From contig CACLJJ010000004.1 in assembly GCA_902607215.1 (NCBI GenBank), forward strand, positions 1 to 45,379: a stretch of DNA of 45,379 nt, given 5' to 3'. The notes beneath the pieces were generated by a model, which was given only the letters and a program-made list of their open reading frames with translations, was not told the DNA's origin and searched no databases. Shown here piece by piece: positions 1 to 8,116 of the stretch. The position numbers and the translations under genes are program-made. How positions within the stretch are numbered: position 1 is the stretch's first letter; the number at the start of each line of letters is the position of its first letter. Source of the stretch: an uncultured Pelagibacteraceae bacterium. Lineage in GTDB: Bacteria > Pseudomonadota > Alphaproteobacteria > Pelagibacterales > Pelagibacteraceae.

Positions 1-1109
1 AATTTATCATGAAATATTTGACAACAATGATGTCCGGCTCTGATAGCTACGCCATCTTCATCTAAAATTGTAGCGATATCGTGAGCATGAATTCCATCTA
101 AAGTAAAAGATAATACGGCACCTTTTTTTTTTGGGTTCCCTATTAAACTAACAGAATTATTTTTCCTAAGAATTTCTTGACCATAATCAATAAGTTCTTT
201 TTCATGAGTAGCAATATTATTGATGCCTATTTTTTTTAAAAATTTAATTGATTCATTAAATGCTATCACCTGGGCTGTTGCCATTGTTCCCGCTTCATAC
301 TTATTTGGTAGATCGCCGTATGTTATTCCTTCTTTTTTTACTTCTCTAATCATCCCTCCACCACCTTGGTATGGAGGTAATTCTTCTAACCATTTTTTTT
401 TAGCATAAAGTACTCCTAGACCTGTTGGTCCGTACATTTTGTGGCATGATATCGCATAAAAATCACAATCTAAATCTTGCATATCTAATTTTAGATGTGG
501 AGCTCCTTGGCATCCATCGATAAGAACAGGTATATTTTTTGAATGAGCTAATGCAACGATTTCTTTTATAGGCAAAATAGCACCTGTAACATTAGACAAA
601 TGAGTTACTGCTATCATTTTTGTTTTAGATGTAATTTTTTTTTCAATGTTATCCAGTGTAACTTCACCTTCATCGTTAACTTCGGCAAATTCGATTCTTA
701 TACCTTTGGTTTTTCTTAAATAATCCCACGGAACATAGTTTGAATGATGTTCCAACTCGGTCAATAAAATCTCATCCCCTTTTTTCAAAAACTTTTGACT
801 AAATGTGCTAGCAACTAGATTTATTGCTTCCGTTGCTCCTTTTGTAAAAACAACCTCATTTTTATCTTTTGCATTAATATATTTTTGAACAGAAGATCTT
901 GTATTTTCATACATATTTGTTGCGGCAACAGCTAAATAATGAACACTTCTTCCTACATTTGAAAATTCTTTTGAGTAAAAATCATAAATTCTATCAATAA
1001 CTACTTGGGGTTTTTGTGAAGAATTTGCACTATCCAGATATACAAGGTCATTATTGTTTACTTTGTTATTAAATATTGGAAATTCTTTTTTAATATTGCC
1101 TATATTCAT
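1..1109 (-). CDS. sufS: SufS cysteine desulfurase (C-terminus cut by window edge)
   Basis: PLP-dependent desulfurase that takes sulfur from cysteine and feeds it to the SufBCD scaffold. The frame is open from ATG at 1109 to base 1, giving 369 codons; family members are a little over 400, so only the extreme C-terminus is missing. Visible: the substrate/PLP region TELEHHSNYVPW, the Schiff-base lysine in SCHKMYGPTG (K224), and the active-site loop RAGHHCCQ with catalytic cysteine C362, matching E. coli SufS Cys364. The residue after it is a second Cys, where many SufS proteins have Ala. The start overlaps the sufD stop as ATGA, so the two are probably translationally coupled. It is the last visible gene of the iscR operon. 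The identity is clear from the motifs and from the sufBCD context. Confidence 0.95.
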   Translation of the reverse strand, partial: MNIGNIKKEFPIFNNKVNNNDLVYLDSANSSQKPQVVIDRIYDFYSKEFSNVGRSVHYLAVAATNMYENTRSSVQKYINAKDKNEVVFTKGATEAINLVASTFSQKFLKKGDEILLTELEHHSNYVPWDYLRKTKGIRIEFAEVNDEGEVTLDNIEKKITSKTKMIAVTHLSNVTGAILPIKEIVALAHSKNIPVLIDGCQGAPHLKLDMQDLDCDFYAISCHKMYGPTGLGVLYAKKKWLEELPPYQGGGGMIREVKKEGITYGDLPNKYEAGTMATAQVIAFNESIKFLKKIGINNIATHEKELIDYGQEILRKNNSVSLIGNPKKKGAVLSFTLDGIHAHDIATILDEDGVAIRAGHHCCQIFHDK

Positions 1110-2365
1110 TCGCTAACTCCTATAATTTCTTTAATTAGTTTTTTAATTTCTAAATCTGTAATTTTTTCAACTACATCCAGTAAAAAACCATTTATTAAAA
1201 GTTTTTTTGCCTCTTTATGGTTTAGTCCTCGAGACATTAAATAAAATATTGAATTTTCATCTAAACTTCCTGAAGTGGATCCATGAGAACATTTAACATC
1301 ATCAGCATAAATTTCTAATTCTGGCTTTCCATCAAATTCTGCATTTTCATTTAATAAAAGAGCTTTGCTTAATTGGTAACCATTTGTTTTTTGAGCTATT
1401 GAGTCAACAAATATCTTGCCTTGAAATATCCCCTTTGAATTTTCATTAAGAACACTTTTAATTAGTTGATAACTTTTTGTATTTTCTGCTAAATGGTTAA
1501 TATTTGTTTTAATTTCATGTTGTTTTGCACCATCTAAATTAATTATTCCAGAGACAAATGCAGATGCATATTTTGCTTGTAAATTACAATTTATTTCATT
1601 TTTTATAAATTTAGATCCAGATGATAAAATAAAGTTTTCAACTAAACTATTTTGATCTAAATCAATGTTGTTATAAAAATATTTAATATTAGAATTTTCT
1701 TTATCGTCTATTTTATAGTTTTTTAATATTGAATCCTTTCCAACTTTAAATTCGTGATTAATATTTATGAAATTATCACTTGAATAATCTGTAAAAAGAT
1801 TAATAAGATTTAGTCTACTGTTATCTTCTAAAACAATATCCAATCTTTGATTTATATTTGTTGAGGTAATTTTTTCATTTGTAAAATTGTATAAAATTAC
1901 TGGTTTATTTAATGAATAATTTTTTTTTATAATTATTTTTAAATAATTTGTAGTAAATGCGCTATTCAAATAAGCAAGAGAATGGTTTGTATTTGAAGAC
2001 TGGTTTTTTGCTGTATTTGTAATATTAATTTTTTTTAAGTCCTCATATCTAAAATCGATAGTATGCACGGCTCCATTAGCTATTATAATTTTATTATGTT
2101 CAAATAATTTAAAAGGCAAAGCATTTTTAGGAATTAAAATTTTATTTTTCTTATCAAATAATTCTTTATCAAAAAATTTTAAATCTTTAATGTTAGATGA
2201 AATAATTTGATTTAAATCAAAAAATTTCCAATCTTCTTCTTTTTTTTGGGGGAAGCCTAAATTAATAAATTTGTTTAAACTTTTTTTTCTTAAATTAATA
2301 TTTTCTTTTGGTGGTTTTAGATATTTTATAACTTTATCAAAATCAGTTTTTATCTGGTTTGTCAT
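1106..2365 (-). CDS. sufD: SufD, Fe-S scaffold subunit
   Basis: SufD partners SufB and SufC in the SufBC2D scaffold that builds Fe-S clusters in the cytoplasm. The protein is 419 aa, normal for the family. The conserved C-terminal beta-helix segment is present (DDVKCSHGSTSGSLD, then SIFYLMSRGL); the His of KCSHG corresponds to the SufD histidine proposed as a cluster-site ligand with SufB. The N-terminal half is divergent and very Asn/Lys-rich, as usual for SufD. The start at 2365 overlaps the sufC stop by 3 nt (ATGA) and its own stop overlaps the sufS start, placing it inside one polycistron. Confidence 0.95.
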   Translation of the reverse strand: MTNQIKTDFDKVIKYLKPPKENINLRKKSLNKFINLGFPQKKEEDWKFFDLNQIISSNIKDLKFFDKELFDKKNKILIPKNALPFKLFEHNKIIIANGAVHTIDFRYEDLKKINITNTAKNQSSNTNHSLAYLNSAFTTNYLKIIIKKNYSLNKPVILYNFTNEKITSTNINQRLDIVLEDNSRLNLINLFTDYSSDNFININHEFKVGKDSILKNYKIDDKENSNIKYFYNNIDLDQNSLVENFILSSGSKFIKNEINCNLQAKYASAFVSGIINLDGAKQHEIKTNINHLAENTKSYQLIKSVLNENSKGIFQGKIFVDSIAQKTNGYQLSKALLLNENAEFDGKPELEIYADDVKCSHGSTSGSLDENSIFYLMSRGLNHKEAKKLLINGFLLDVVEKITDLEIKKLIKEIIGVSE

Positions 2366-3093
2366 AATTTTTCATATCCTACTTTTTCAAGTTCTTCCGC
2401 TAACTCCATACAGCCTGACTTTGCTATCTTTCCTTTCATAAGAACATGGACAAAATCTGGTTTAATATAATCCAACAATCTTTGGTAGTGTGTGATTATT
2501 AAAAAAGATCTTTCCTTATTTCTTAATGTATTAACTCCGTTTGCAACAATTTTAAGTGCATCAATGTCAAGTCCAGAGTCTGTTTCGTCAAGAATTGCCA
2601 TTTTTGGCTCAATTAAAGACATCTGTAATATTTCATTTTTTTTCTTTTCTCCTCCTGAAAAACCAACATTTAATTGTCTATTTAAAATTTTTTCATCCAT
2701 TTTTAATTTTGATGCTTTTTCTTTAACAATTTTTAAGAACTCTAGTGCATCAAGTTCTTTTTTGCCGTTTGATTTTCTAATTGCATTTAAAGATGTCTTT
2801 AAAAAGTTTGAAGTGTTTACCCCAGGTATTTCCAAAGGGTATTGAAAAGCTAAAAATAAACCTTTATGTGCTCTTTCTTCAATTGCTAAGTCGAATAAAT
2901 TTTTATTTTCATAGCTCACATTTCCAGAAATCTCATAACCTTGTTTTCCAGAAAGAATGTTTGCTAAAGTACTTTTTCCAGACCCATTGGGACCCATAAC
3001 TGCATGAACCTCGCCTGGTTTAATTTTTAAAGATAGGCCATTTAAAATAGCTTTTTTATCTATTTTTGCATAAAGATTATCAATATTAAGCAT
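2362..3093 (-). CDS. sufC: SufC, ABC-type ATPase of the Fe-S scaffold
   Basis: SufC is the soluble ABC ATPase that drives conformational change in SufBC2D. The 243-aa protein shows Walker A (GPNGSGKST, about residues 35-43), the Q-loop (LAFQYP), the ABC signature (GFSGGEKKKNE), Walker B with the SufC-type ending (MAILDETDSGLDIDAL) and the H-loop (LIITHYQRLLDYI). It has no membrane domain. It shares one base with the upstream sufB stop (TAATG) and overlaps sufD downstream, so the Suf subunits are probably made in tight stoichiometry. No anomaly seen. Confidence 0.97.
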   Translation of the reverse strand: MLNIDNLYAKIDKKAILNGLSLKIKPGEVHAVMGPNGSGKSTLANILSGKQGYEISGNVSYENKNLFDLAIEERAHKGLFLAFQYPLEIPGVNTSNFLKTSLNAIRKSNGKKELDALEFLKIVKEKASKLKMDEKILNRQLNVGFSGGEKKKNEILQMSLIEPKMAILDETDSGLDIDALKIVANGVNTLRNKERSFLIITHYQRLLDYIKPDFVHVLMKGKIAKSGCMELAEELEKVGYEKL

Positions 3094-4529
3094 TAGCCGA
3101 CACTTCCTTCTAAACTTATTCCTACAAGTTTTTGAGCTTCTACAGCAAATTCCATTGGTAATTGCTGTAGAACCTCTTTACAAAAACCATTTACTATTAA
3201 ACTTACAGCTTCTTCTTGATTCAGGCCTCTCTGGTTACAATAAAAAAGTTGATCATCACTAATCTTTGAAGTTGTTGCTTCATGCTCAATATTAGAGAAT
3301 AAATTCTTGTTTTTAATATAAGGTACAGTGTGAGCTCCACATTTATTGCCAATTAATAATGAATCGCATTGTGTGTAATTTCTTGAATTGTTAGCGTTCC
3401 TGCTTATGTCTACCAGTCCTCTGTAGGTGTTATCAGCAAATCCTGCTGATATTCCTTTGGAAATAATTTTACTTTTTGTGTTTTTTCCTAAATGAATCAT
3501 TTTGGTTCCAGTGTCTGCTTTTTGATGATTATTTGTTATAGCTATTGAATAAAATTCACCTGATGAATTATCTCCTTTTAGAATACAGCTAGGATATTTC
3601 CAAGTAATTGCAGATCCTGTTTCTACTTGTGTCCACGATATTTTTGAGTTCTTACCTTTGCATAAACCTCTCTTCGTGACAAAGTTATAGATTCCACCTT
3701 TTCCATCTTTGTCTCCTGGGTACCAGTTTTGAACTGTTGAATATTTTATTTCTGCATCATCTAAAGCAATAAGTTCAACATTAGCTGCATGTAGTTGATT
3801 TTCATCTCTCATTGGAGCAGTACATCCTTCTAAATAACTTACATAGCTGCCTTTATCCGCAATAATTAAAGTTCTTTCAAATTGACCTGTATCAGACGCA
3901 TTAATCCTAAAATAAGTAGATAGTTCCATTGGGCATCTTACACCTTCTGGAATGTAAACAAATGAACCATCGGTAAAAACTGCAGAATTTAAAGTAGCAA
4001 AATAATGATCGGTAATTGGTATAACTGAACCTAAATATCTTTTTACAAGATCGGGATGTTTTTGTATTGCTTCACTAATTGAACAAAAAATAATTCCTTT
4101 TTCTGTTAACTTTTCCTTAAATGTTGTTGCTACAGAAACTGAATCAAAAACAGCATCCACAGCAATATTGTTTAATCTTTTTTGTTCTTGAAGAGGAATT
4201 CCTAATTTTTTATATGTTTCTAATAACTTAGGATCTAAATCGTCAAGATTTTTTGGTTTTTCCTTAAAACTTTTTGGAGCAGAGTAATAATATAAATTCT
4301 GATAATCTATTTTTGGATACTTCGGTTTTTGCCAATCAGGCTCTTTAAGAATTTTTAACCTTTCATAAGCTTTGAGTCTCCAATCTAGTAGCCATTTTGG
4401 TTCATTTTTAATGTTTGAAATAAATTTTATAACTTCTTCATTAAGACCTTTGGGAGCTTTGATGCTTTCTATATCTGTTGAAAAACCATACTTGTATTCT
4501 TTTAATTTTTCTAATTCTTTTTCTCTCAT
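3093..4529 (-). CDS. sufB: SufB, core Fe-S scaffold subunit
   Basis: SufB is the subunit on which the nascent Fe-S cluster is assembled. The 478-aa sequence carries the family blocks [54 protein letters not shown] and [14 protein letters not shown] [18 protein letters not shown], ending [17 protein letters not shown]. The Cys of [10 protein letters not shown] matches the essential scaffold cysteine (E. coli Cys405). The start ATG at 4529 overlaps the iscR stop by one base (TAATG). It follows the regulator and precedes sufC, the usual alphaproteobacterial order iscR-sufBCDS. No iscU or iscA-type scaffold appears in the window, so Suf may be the only cluster assembly route, but that cannot be judged from this segment. 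Confidence 0.97.
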   Translation of the reverse strand: MREKELEKLKEYKYGFSTDIESIKAPKGLNEEVIKFISNIKNEPKWLLDWRLKAYERLKILKEPDWQKPKYPKIDYQNLYYYSAPKSFKEKPKNLDDLDPKLLETYKKLGIPLQEQKRLNNIAVDAVFDSVSVATTFKEKLTEKGIIFCSISEAIQKHPDLVKRYLGSVIPITDHYFATLNSAVFTDGSFVYIPEGVRCPMELSTYFRINASDTGQFERTLIIADKGSYVSYLEGCTAPMRDENQLHAANVELIALDDAEIKYSTVQNWYPGDKDGKGGIYNFVTKRGLCKGKNSKISWTQVETGSAITWKYPSCILKGDNSSGEFYSIAITNNHQKADTGTKMIHLGKNTKSKIISKGISAGFADNTYRGLVDISRNANNSRNYTQCDSLLIGNKCGAHTVPYIKNKNLFSNIEHEATTSKISDDQLFYCNQRGLNQEEAVSLIVNGFCKEVLQQLPMEFAVEAQKLVGISLEGSVG

Positions 4530-4951
4530 TAAATTCTGTTTTGGTTAATTTTAATTAAATCACTTAATTTTTTATTTTCAAAAAAGGTATTTATATGTGA
4601 CTCTAGCTCATCCCAAAGATTGTGAGTAATGCATTTTGTAAATTTTCCATTGCATCCTTTTTTTGATTCTTTGTTGCATCCCAAAGTTTTTACTTTTTCA
4701 TCAAGTGCTAAAAATATTTCTGATAACTTAATTTCGTTAGGATCTTTGATTAATACATACCCACCATTAGTGCCTCTTGTACTTTTAACTAAATTATTTT
4801 TTTTTAATTTTAAAAAAATTTGTTCTAAATAAAGTAATGAGATACTTTGTCGTAAAGATATATCTCTAAGGCTTATAGGTTTTTTTCGCGAAAATTTCGA
4901 CATATCGGCTAGAGCCATTACCGCATATCTTGATTTTGTATTTAACTTCAT
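4529..4951 (-). CDS. iscR: IscR-type Rrf2 family Fe-S sensing repressor
   Basis: Rrf2-family winged-helix regulator that senses Fe-S status. The 140-aa protein starts [17 protein letters not shown], typical of the DNA-binding domain, with the wing motif [10 protein letters not shown]. Cluster ligands are visible as C92, C100, C107 and H110 (motif C-X7-C-X6-C-X2-H, ending CITHNLW). E. coli IscR has C-X5-C-X5-C-X2-H, so the loop is slightly longer here but complete. It heads the suf operon and a full-consensus IscR type-1 operator lies just upstream (4979-5003), so negative autoregulation of the suf operon by holo-IscR is the obvious inference. ATG at 4951 is preceded by AAGGAT. Confidence 0.93.
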   Translation of the reverse strand: MKLNTKSRYAVMALADMSKFSRKKPISLRDISLRQSISLLYLEQIFLKLKKNNLVKSTRGTNGGYVLIKDPNEIKLSEIFLALDEKVKTLGCNKESKKGCNGKFTKCITHNLWDELESHINTFFENKKLSDLIKINQNRI

Positions 4952-4971
4952 AATCCTTACTTTATGCGAGT

Positions 4972-4999
4972 TTTATATATACCCGACTAAAATAGTCAA
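4972..4999 (-). promoter_or_regulatory. Promoter of the iscR-sufBCDS operon
   Basis: On the minus strand, -35 TTGACT (4999-4994) and -10 TATAAA (4977-4972) are separated by 16 bp, each one mismatch from the sigma-70 consensus. The predicted start is near 4965, leaving a short leader with AAGGAT before the iscR ATG. The promoter is embedded in the IscR operator. Confidence 0.7.
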
Positions 5000-5003
5000 G
5001 TAT
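4979..5003 (-). promoter_or_regulatory. IscR type-1 operator over the iscR-suf promoter
   Basis: A 25-bp near-perfect palindrome. Read toward iscR, the arms are ATACTTGACT and AGTCGGGTAT with centre ATTTT. Every position agrees with the E. coli type-1 IscR consensus (ATASYYGACT-RWWWY-AGTCRRSTAT). It includes the -35 hexamer of the promoter and reaches the -10, so bound IscR would block RNA polymerase. It lies 27 bp before the iscR ATG. Confidence 0.88.
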
Positions 5004-5085
5004 TGAAAAATTAAAAAGACTCGCAAATTGTCGCTCTATTATGATAAACAAAGTTTTTTTGTGAGAATAGTTCTCACTAACATTT

Positions 5086-5742
5086 ATGGATAATAAAATT
5101 ATTGAAATTTTTATACCAGGACCAGCAGGTAGGCTAGAAGCAAAGTATTTTAAAAATAATAAAAATACAGCACCAATTGCTTTAGTGCTGCAACCTCATC
5201 CTCAATATGGTGGCACAATGAATAATAAGGTTGTTGTAGAAACTTTTCATGCATTTATGGAAAATAATTTTTCAGTATGTAGAGTAAATTTTAGAGGTGT
5301 TGGTAGAAGCGACGGCGAATTTGACAACGGTCAAGGGGAGTTAGCAGATGCAGCTGCAGCTTTAGATTGGTTAGAAAGAGAAAATTTAGATAATTCTCAA
5401 TGTTGGGTTTCAGGTTTTTCGTTTGGATCGTTAATTGCTATGCAGTTGTTAATGCGAAGACCTGAAATAAATAGATTTGTTGCTATCTCACCACAACCAA
5501 ATGTTTATGATTTTTCATTTCTATCACCATGTCCCACTTCAGGCCTGATGGTGTATGGAAAAAAAGATGAACTTGTTCCATACGAATTTATAAATGAATT
5601 AAATAAAAGGCTTAGTTTACAAAAAGGCATAAAAATCGATTTTCAAGAAGTAACAGAAGCTAATCATTTTTTTGCCAACACAGAAAAAGATTTGATTAAA
5701 ACGTTAGATCAGTATATCAAAAAAGAAACAACTCTTTTCTAA
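5086..5742 (+). CDS. Small alpha/beta hydrolase, substrate unknown
   Basis: A 218-aa single-domain alpha/beta hydrolase resembling the COG2945-type predicted hydrolases. The early HPHPQYGGTMNNKVV block (with the oxyanion-side HPH...GG), the nucleophile elbow GFSFGS (Ser at about 116), an acid in YGKKDELVPY and a histidine in EANHFF near the end form a complete Ser-Asp-His triad. There is no signal peptide, so it should be cytosolic. It is divergent from iscR across 134 bp and its stop overlaps the end of convergent anmK by 4 bases. The true substrate cannot be read from sequence; an esterase or acyl hydrolase is most likely. A link to Fe-S metabolism is not implied beyond the shared intergenic region. 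Confidence 0.85.
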   Translation: MDNKIIEIFIPGPAGRLEAKYFKNNKNTAPIALVLQPHPQYGGTMNNKVVVETFHAFMENNFSVCRVNFRGVGRSDGEFDNGQGELADAAAALDWLERENLDNSQCWVSGFSFGSLIAMQLLMRRPEINRFVAISPQPNVYDFSFLSPCPTSGLMVYGKKDELVPYEFINELNKRLSLQKGIKIDFQEVTEANHFFANTEKDLIKTLDQYIKKETTLF

Positions 5743-6821
5743 AAATTTTTTACTATCACTCCTCCAGTACACGGTTCTTTACATCCGGTAGTTTCAGGAA
5801 ATGATATTGGTAAGCCTAAATAAGATCTTATAGCAAGATATGCAAAAGCTTGGGATTCTACAAAATCACCATCTATGTCAATTTCGTCAATTAATTTTAT
5901 TTTACTTTTAATTTTATTTTCAATACTTTCAATTAAGAATTTGTTTTTTCTTCCACCACCACAAACATAAATGTTTTTATTTAAAATTTTTTTTGATAAA
6001 ATTTCTGATGTAAATTCTGTTATTGTGGCTGCGCCATCTTCTAAGGAAAGATCTTTAACTAATGATAAATCAAAATCACTTATATCATAAGATCTTTTTT
6101 GACTTATGTTTTTATTAAAAATAGCTAAAGATTGGTCTAAGATTGTTTTATTTATTTTACCTGATCTAGCAATATCACCATTTTTATCAAAAAATTTTTC
6201 TGATTTTAGTTTAATCCATCTGTCAATTAAACAATTTCCTGGACCGATATCTCTCGCTGAAAAATTCCCATTTTCAAAAATTATTGTTTCATTGGCTATA
6301 CCTCCTATATTTAAGAAAGATTTTGATATGTCGTTAATTTTTTTATTTATAGTAGTGTGAAATATAGGTGTTAAAGGAGCACCCTGACCTCCATTTTTTA
6401 AATCATTTTTTCTAAAATCATAAACAACAATTTTTTTTGTAAGTTTAGATAAAAGATTTCCATCACCTAGTTGTTTTGAAATTTTGTAATTAGCATTATG
6501 AAAAATTGTCTGACCATGAAAACCGATTAAATGTACATTGTTATCTTTTTTTTTGATTATTTTGTTTGCTAATTCGACATGAAATAATGTAATTTCTTTT
6601 TCTAATAGTTTTAACTCACCAGATAATAAATTGAGATCTTGAGGTGTGCTTATTTTGTCTCTAATTGTATTTAATTTTTTATAAAGATTCTCATCATATT
6701 GCCTGTATTCATTAAAAATAGTCTTATATTCATACGCTCCATTTGATTGAATAATTGAAGCATCAACACCATCCATAGAAGTCCCACTCATCAAGCCAAG
6801 ACTAAAATAGTTATTATTCAT
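5739..6821 (-). CDS. anmK: Anhydro-N-acetylmuramic acid kinase
   Basis: AnmK phosphorylates and opens 1,6-anhydro-MurNAc, the muropeptide recycling product, to MurNAc-6-phosphate. The 360-aa protein starts with the diagnostic SLGLMSGTSMDGVDASII block, and has IGFHGQTIFH, a GGQGAPLTPIFH loop, INIGGIANET-like LNIGGIANE, DIGPGNCLIDRW and the C-terminal VCGGGRKNKFL; all are ASKHA-fold ATP/substrate motifs of the family. It is a monocistronic-looking gene, divergent from tyrS (59 bp gap to the chosen tyrS ATG) and convergent with the hydrolase. Its presence says this cell salvages peptidoglycan sugars, in line with the mrcA gene further along. Confidence 0.95.
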   Translation of the reverse strand: MNNNYFSLGLMSGTSMDGVDASIIQSNGAYEYKTIFNEYRQYDENLYKKLNTIRDKISTPQDLNLLSGELKLLEKEITLFHVELANKIIKKKDNNVHLIGFHGQTIFHNANYKISKQLGDGNLLSKLTKKIVVYDFRKNDLKNGGQGAPLTPIFHTTINKKINDISKSFLNIGGIANETIIFENGNFSARDIGPGNCLIDRWIKLKSEKFFDKNGDIARSGKINKTILDQSLAIFNKNISQKRSYDISDFDLSLVKDLSLEDGAATITEFTSEILSKKILNKNIYVCGGGRKNKFLIESIENKIKSKIKLIDEIDIDGDFVESQAFAYLAIRSYLGLPISFPETTGCKEPCTGGVIVKNF

Positions 6822-6880
6822 TATTATTTTTTAATTAATTTAAATAAAGTATATTGATTCTACACTTTTTTTTAAAAAAT

Positions 6881-8116
6881 ATGGAAAATTCATTCTTAAA
6901 AGAGTTTAAGGAAAGAGAATATTTCAATCAATGTACTAATTCGGATGAATTAGAACAATTGATGAATAAAAAAAAAATTCGAGTTTATATAGGGTTTGAT
7001 TGTACTTCTCAAAGCTTACATGTGGGTAGCTTATTACAAATTATGTGTTTGAGAATGCTTCAAAAATATGGACATCAGCCAATTGTTTTATTAGGTGGTG
7101 GTACTACCAGAATTGGTGATCCTTCGGGCAAAGAAGAAACAAGAAATATATTATCTGAGAAAGAAATTGAAAAAAATATAAAGAATATACAAAAAATATT
7201 CAGGGTTTTTCTAGATACAAAGAATAAAAAAACAAAGCCAATATTTGTTAATAATTATAAATGGTTGGGAAAGCTTAATTATATAAAATTTTTAAGAGAA
7301 ATTGGTAAACATTTTACAATTAATAAAATGTTAAGTTTTGACAGTGTTAAGTTAAGATTAGATAGAGAGCAATCTTTAAGTTACATGGAATTTAATTACA
7401 TGATTTTACAAGCTTATGATTTTCTAGAATTAAATAAAACAAAAAATTGTTTAATGCAAATTGGAGGTTCTGACCAATGGGGAAATATTGTTAATGGTGT
7501 GGAACTTATCAAAAGACATTCTAGCAAGCAGGTTTTTGGATTAACAACGCCTTTAATCACTTTAGCATCAGGTACAAAAATGGGTAAAACTGAAAAAGGA
7601 GCAGTATGGTTAGAAAAAAAACTTTTATCACCATATGATTATTGGCAGTTTTGGAGAAATACAGATGATAGAGATGTTTTAAAATTTCTTAAAATGTTCA
7701 CAGATCTTGATCTAAAAAAAATTGACGAAATCAAAAATCAAAATATTAACAATTTAAAAATAATCTTAGCAAATGAATCTACTTCGATGCTACACGGAAA
7801 AGCTGCTGCAAAAAATGCTGAACAAACTGCAAAAAATACTTTTGAGAAAAGATCTATAGGAGATGACTTGCCATCTATAAATATAAATAAAGATGAAATT
7901 ACAAAAGGAGTTAATATTGTAGATCTTGTTGTGTCTTCAAATCTTTTAACTTCAAAAAGTGAAGTTAGAAGAACAATTAAAAACAAAGGTATCAAAATTA
8001 ATAATGAAACAATAGAAGATGATAAAAAAATTATTTCAATAAATAGTTTTAATAGTAATAATTTTATAAAATTATCTCACGGAAAAAAAAATCATGTGAT
8101 AATTAAAATAGTTTAA
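6881..8116 (+). CDS. tyrS: Tyrosyl-tRNA synthetase
   Basis: Class I aminoacyl-tRNA synthetase charging tRNA-Tyr. Start chosen at ATG 6881 (MENSFLKEFKEREYFNQCT), which matches the family N-terminus; an in-frame TTG at 6854 would add nine non-conserved residues. The product is 411 aa. Signature motifs: YIGFDCTSQSLHVGSL (HIGH equivalent HVGS), GGGTTRIGDPSG, the tyrosine pocket YDFLELN and QIGGSDQWGNI, and the KMSKS equivalent KMGKT. An S4 RNA-binding domain follows at about residues 340-400. Its end overlaps the convergent AsmA-like gene by 4 bases, leaving no room for an intrinsic terminator. Confidence 0.96.
   Translation: MENSFLKEFKEREYFNQCTNSDELEQLMNKKKIRVYIGFDCTSQSLHVGSLLQIMCLRMLQKYGHQPIVLLGGGTTRIGDPSGKEETRNILSEKEIEKNIKNIQKIFRVFLDTKNKKTKPIFVNNYKWLGKLNYIKFLREIGKHFTINKMLSFDSVKLRLDREQSLSYMEFNYMILQAYDFLELNKTKNCLMQIGGSDQWGNIVNGVELIKRHSSKQVFGLTTPLITLASGTKMGKTEKGAVWLEKKLLSPYDYWQFWRNTDDRDVLKFLKMFTDLDLKKIDEIKNQNINNLKIILANESTSMLHGKAAAKNAEQTAKNTFEKRSIGDDLPSININKDEITKGVNIVDLVVSSNLLTSKSEVRRTIKNKGIKINNETIEDDKKIISINSFNSNNFIKLSHGKKNHVIIKIV

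Noticed and set aside
1..1109. sufS as a truncated pseudogene
   Set aside because: The frame is open to base 1 and retains the active-site Cys; the missing end is a window limit.
2492..2845. Open frame of 117 codons opposite sufC
   Set aside because: Antisense shadow of the strongly conserved sufC; no recognisable protein features. Similar opposite-strand frames in fabD (36952-37365), aspS (21014-21385) and pepA regions were rejected for the same reason.
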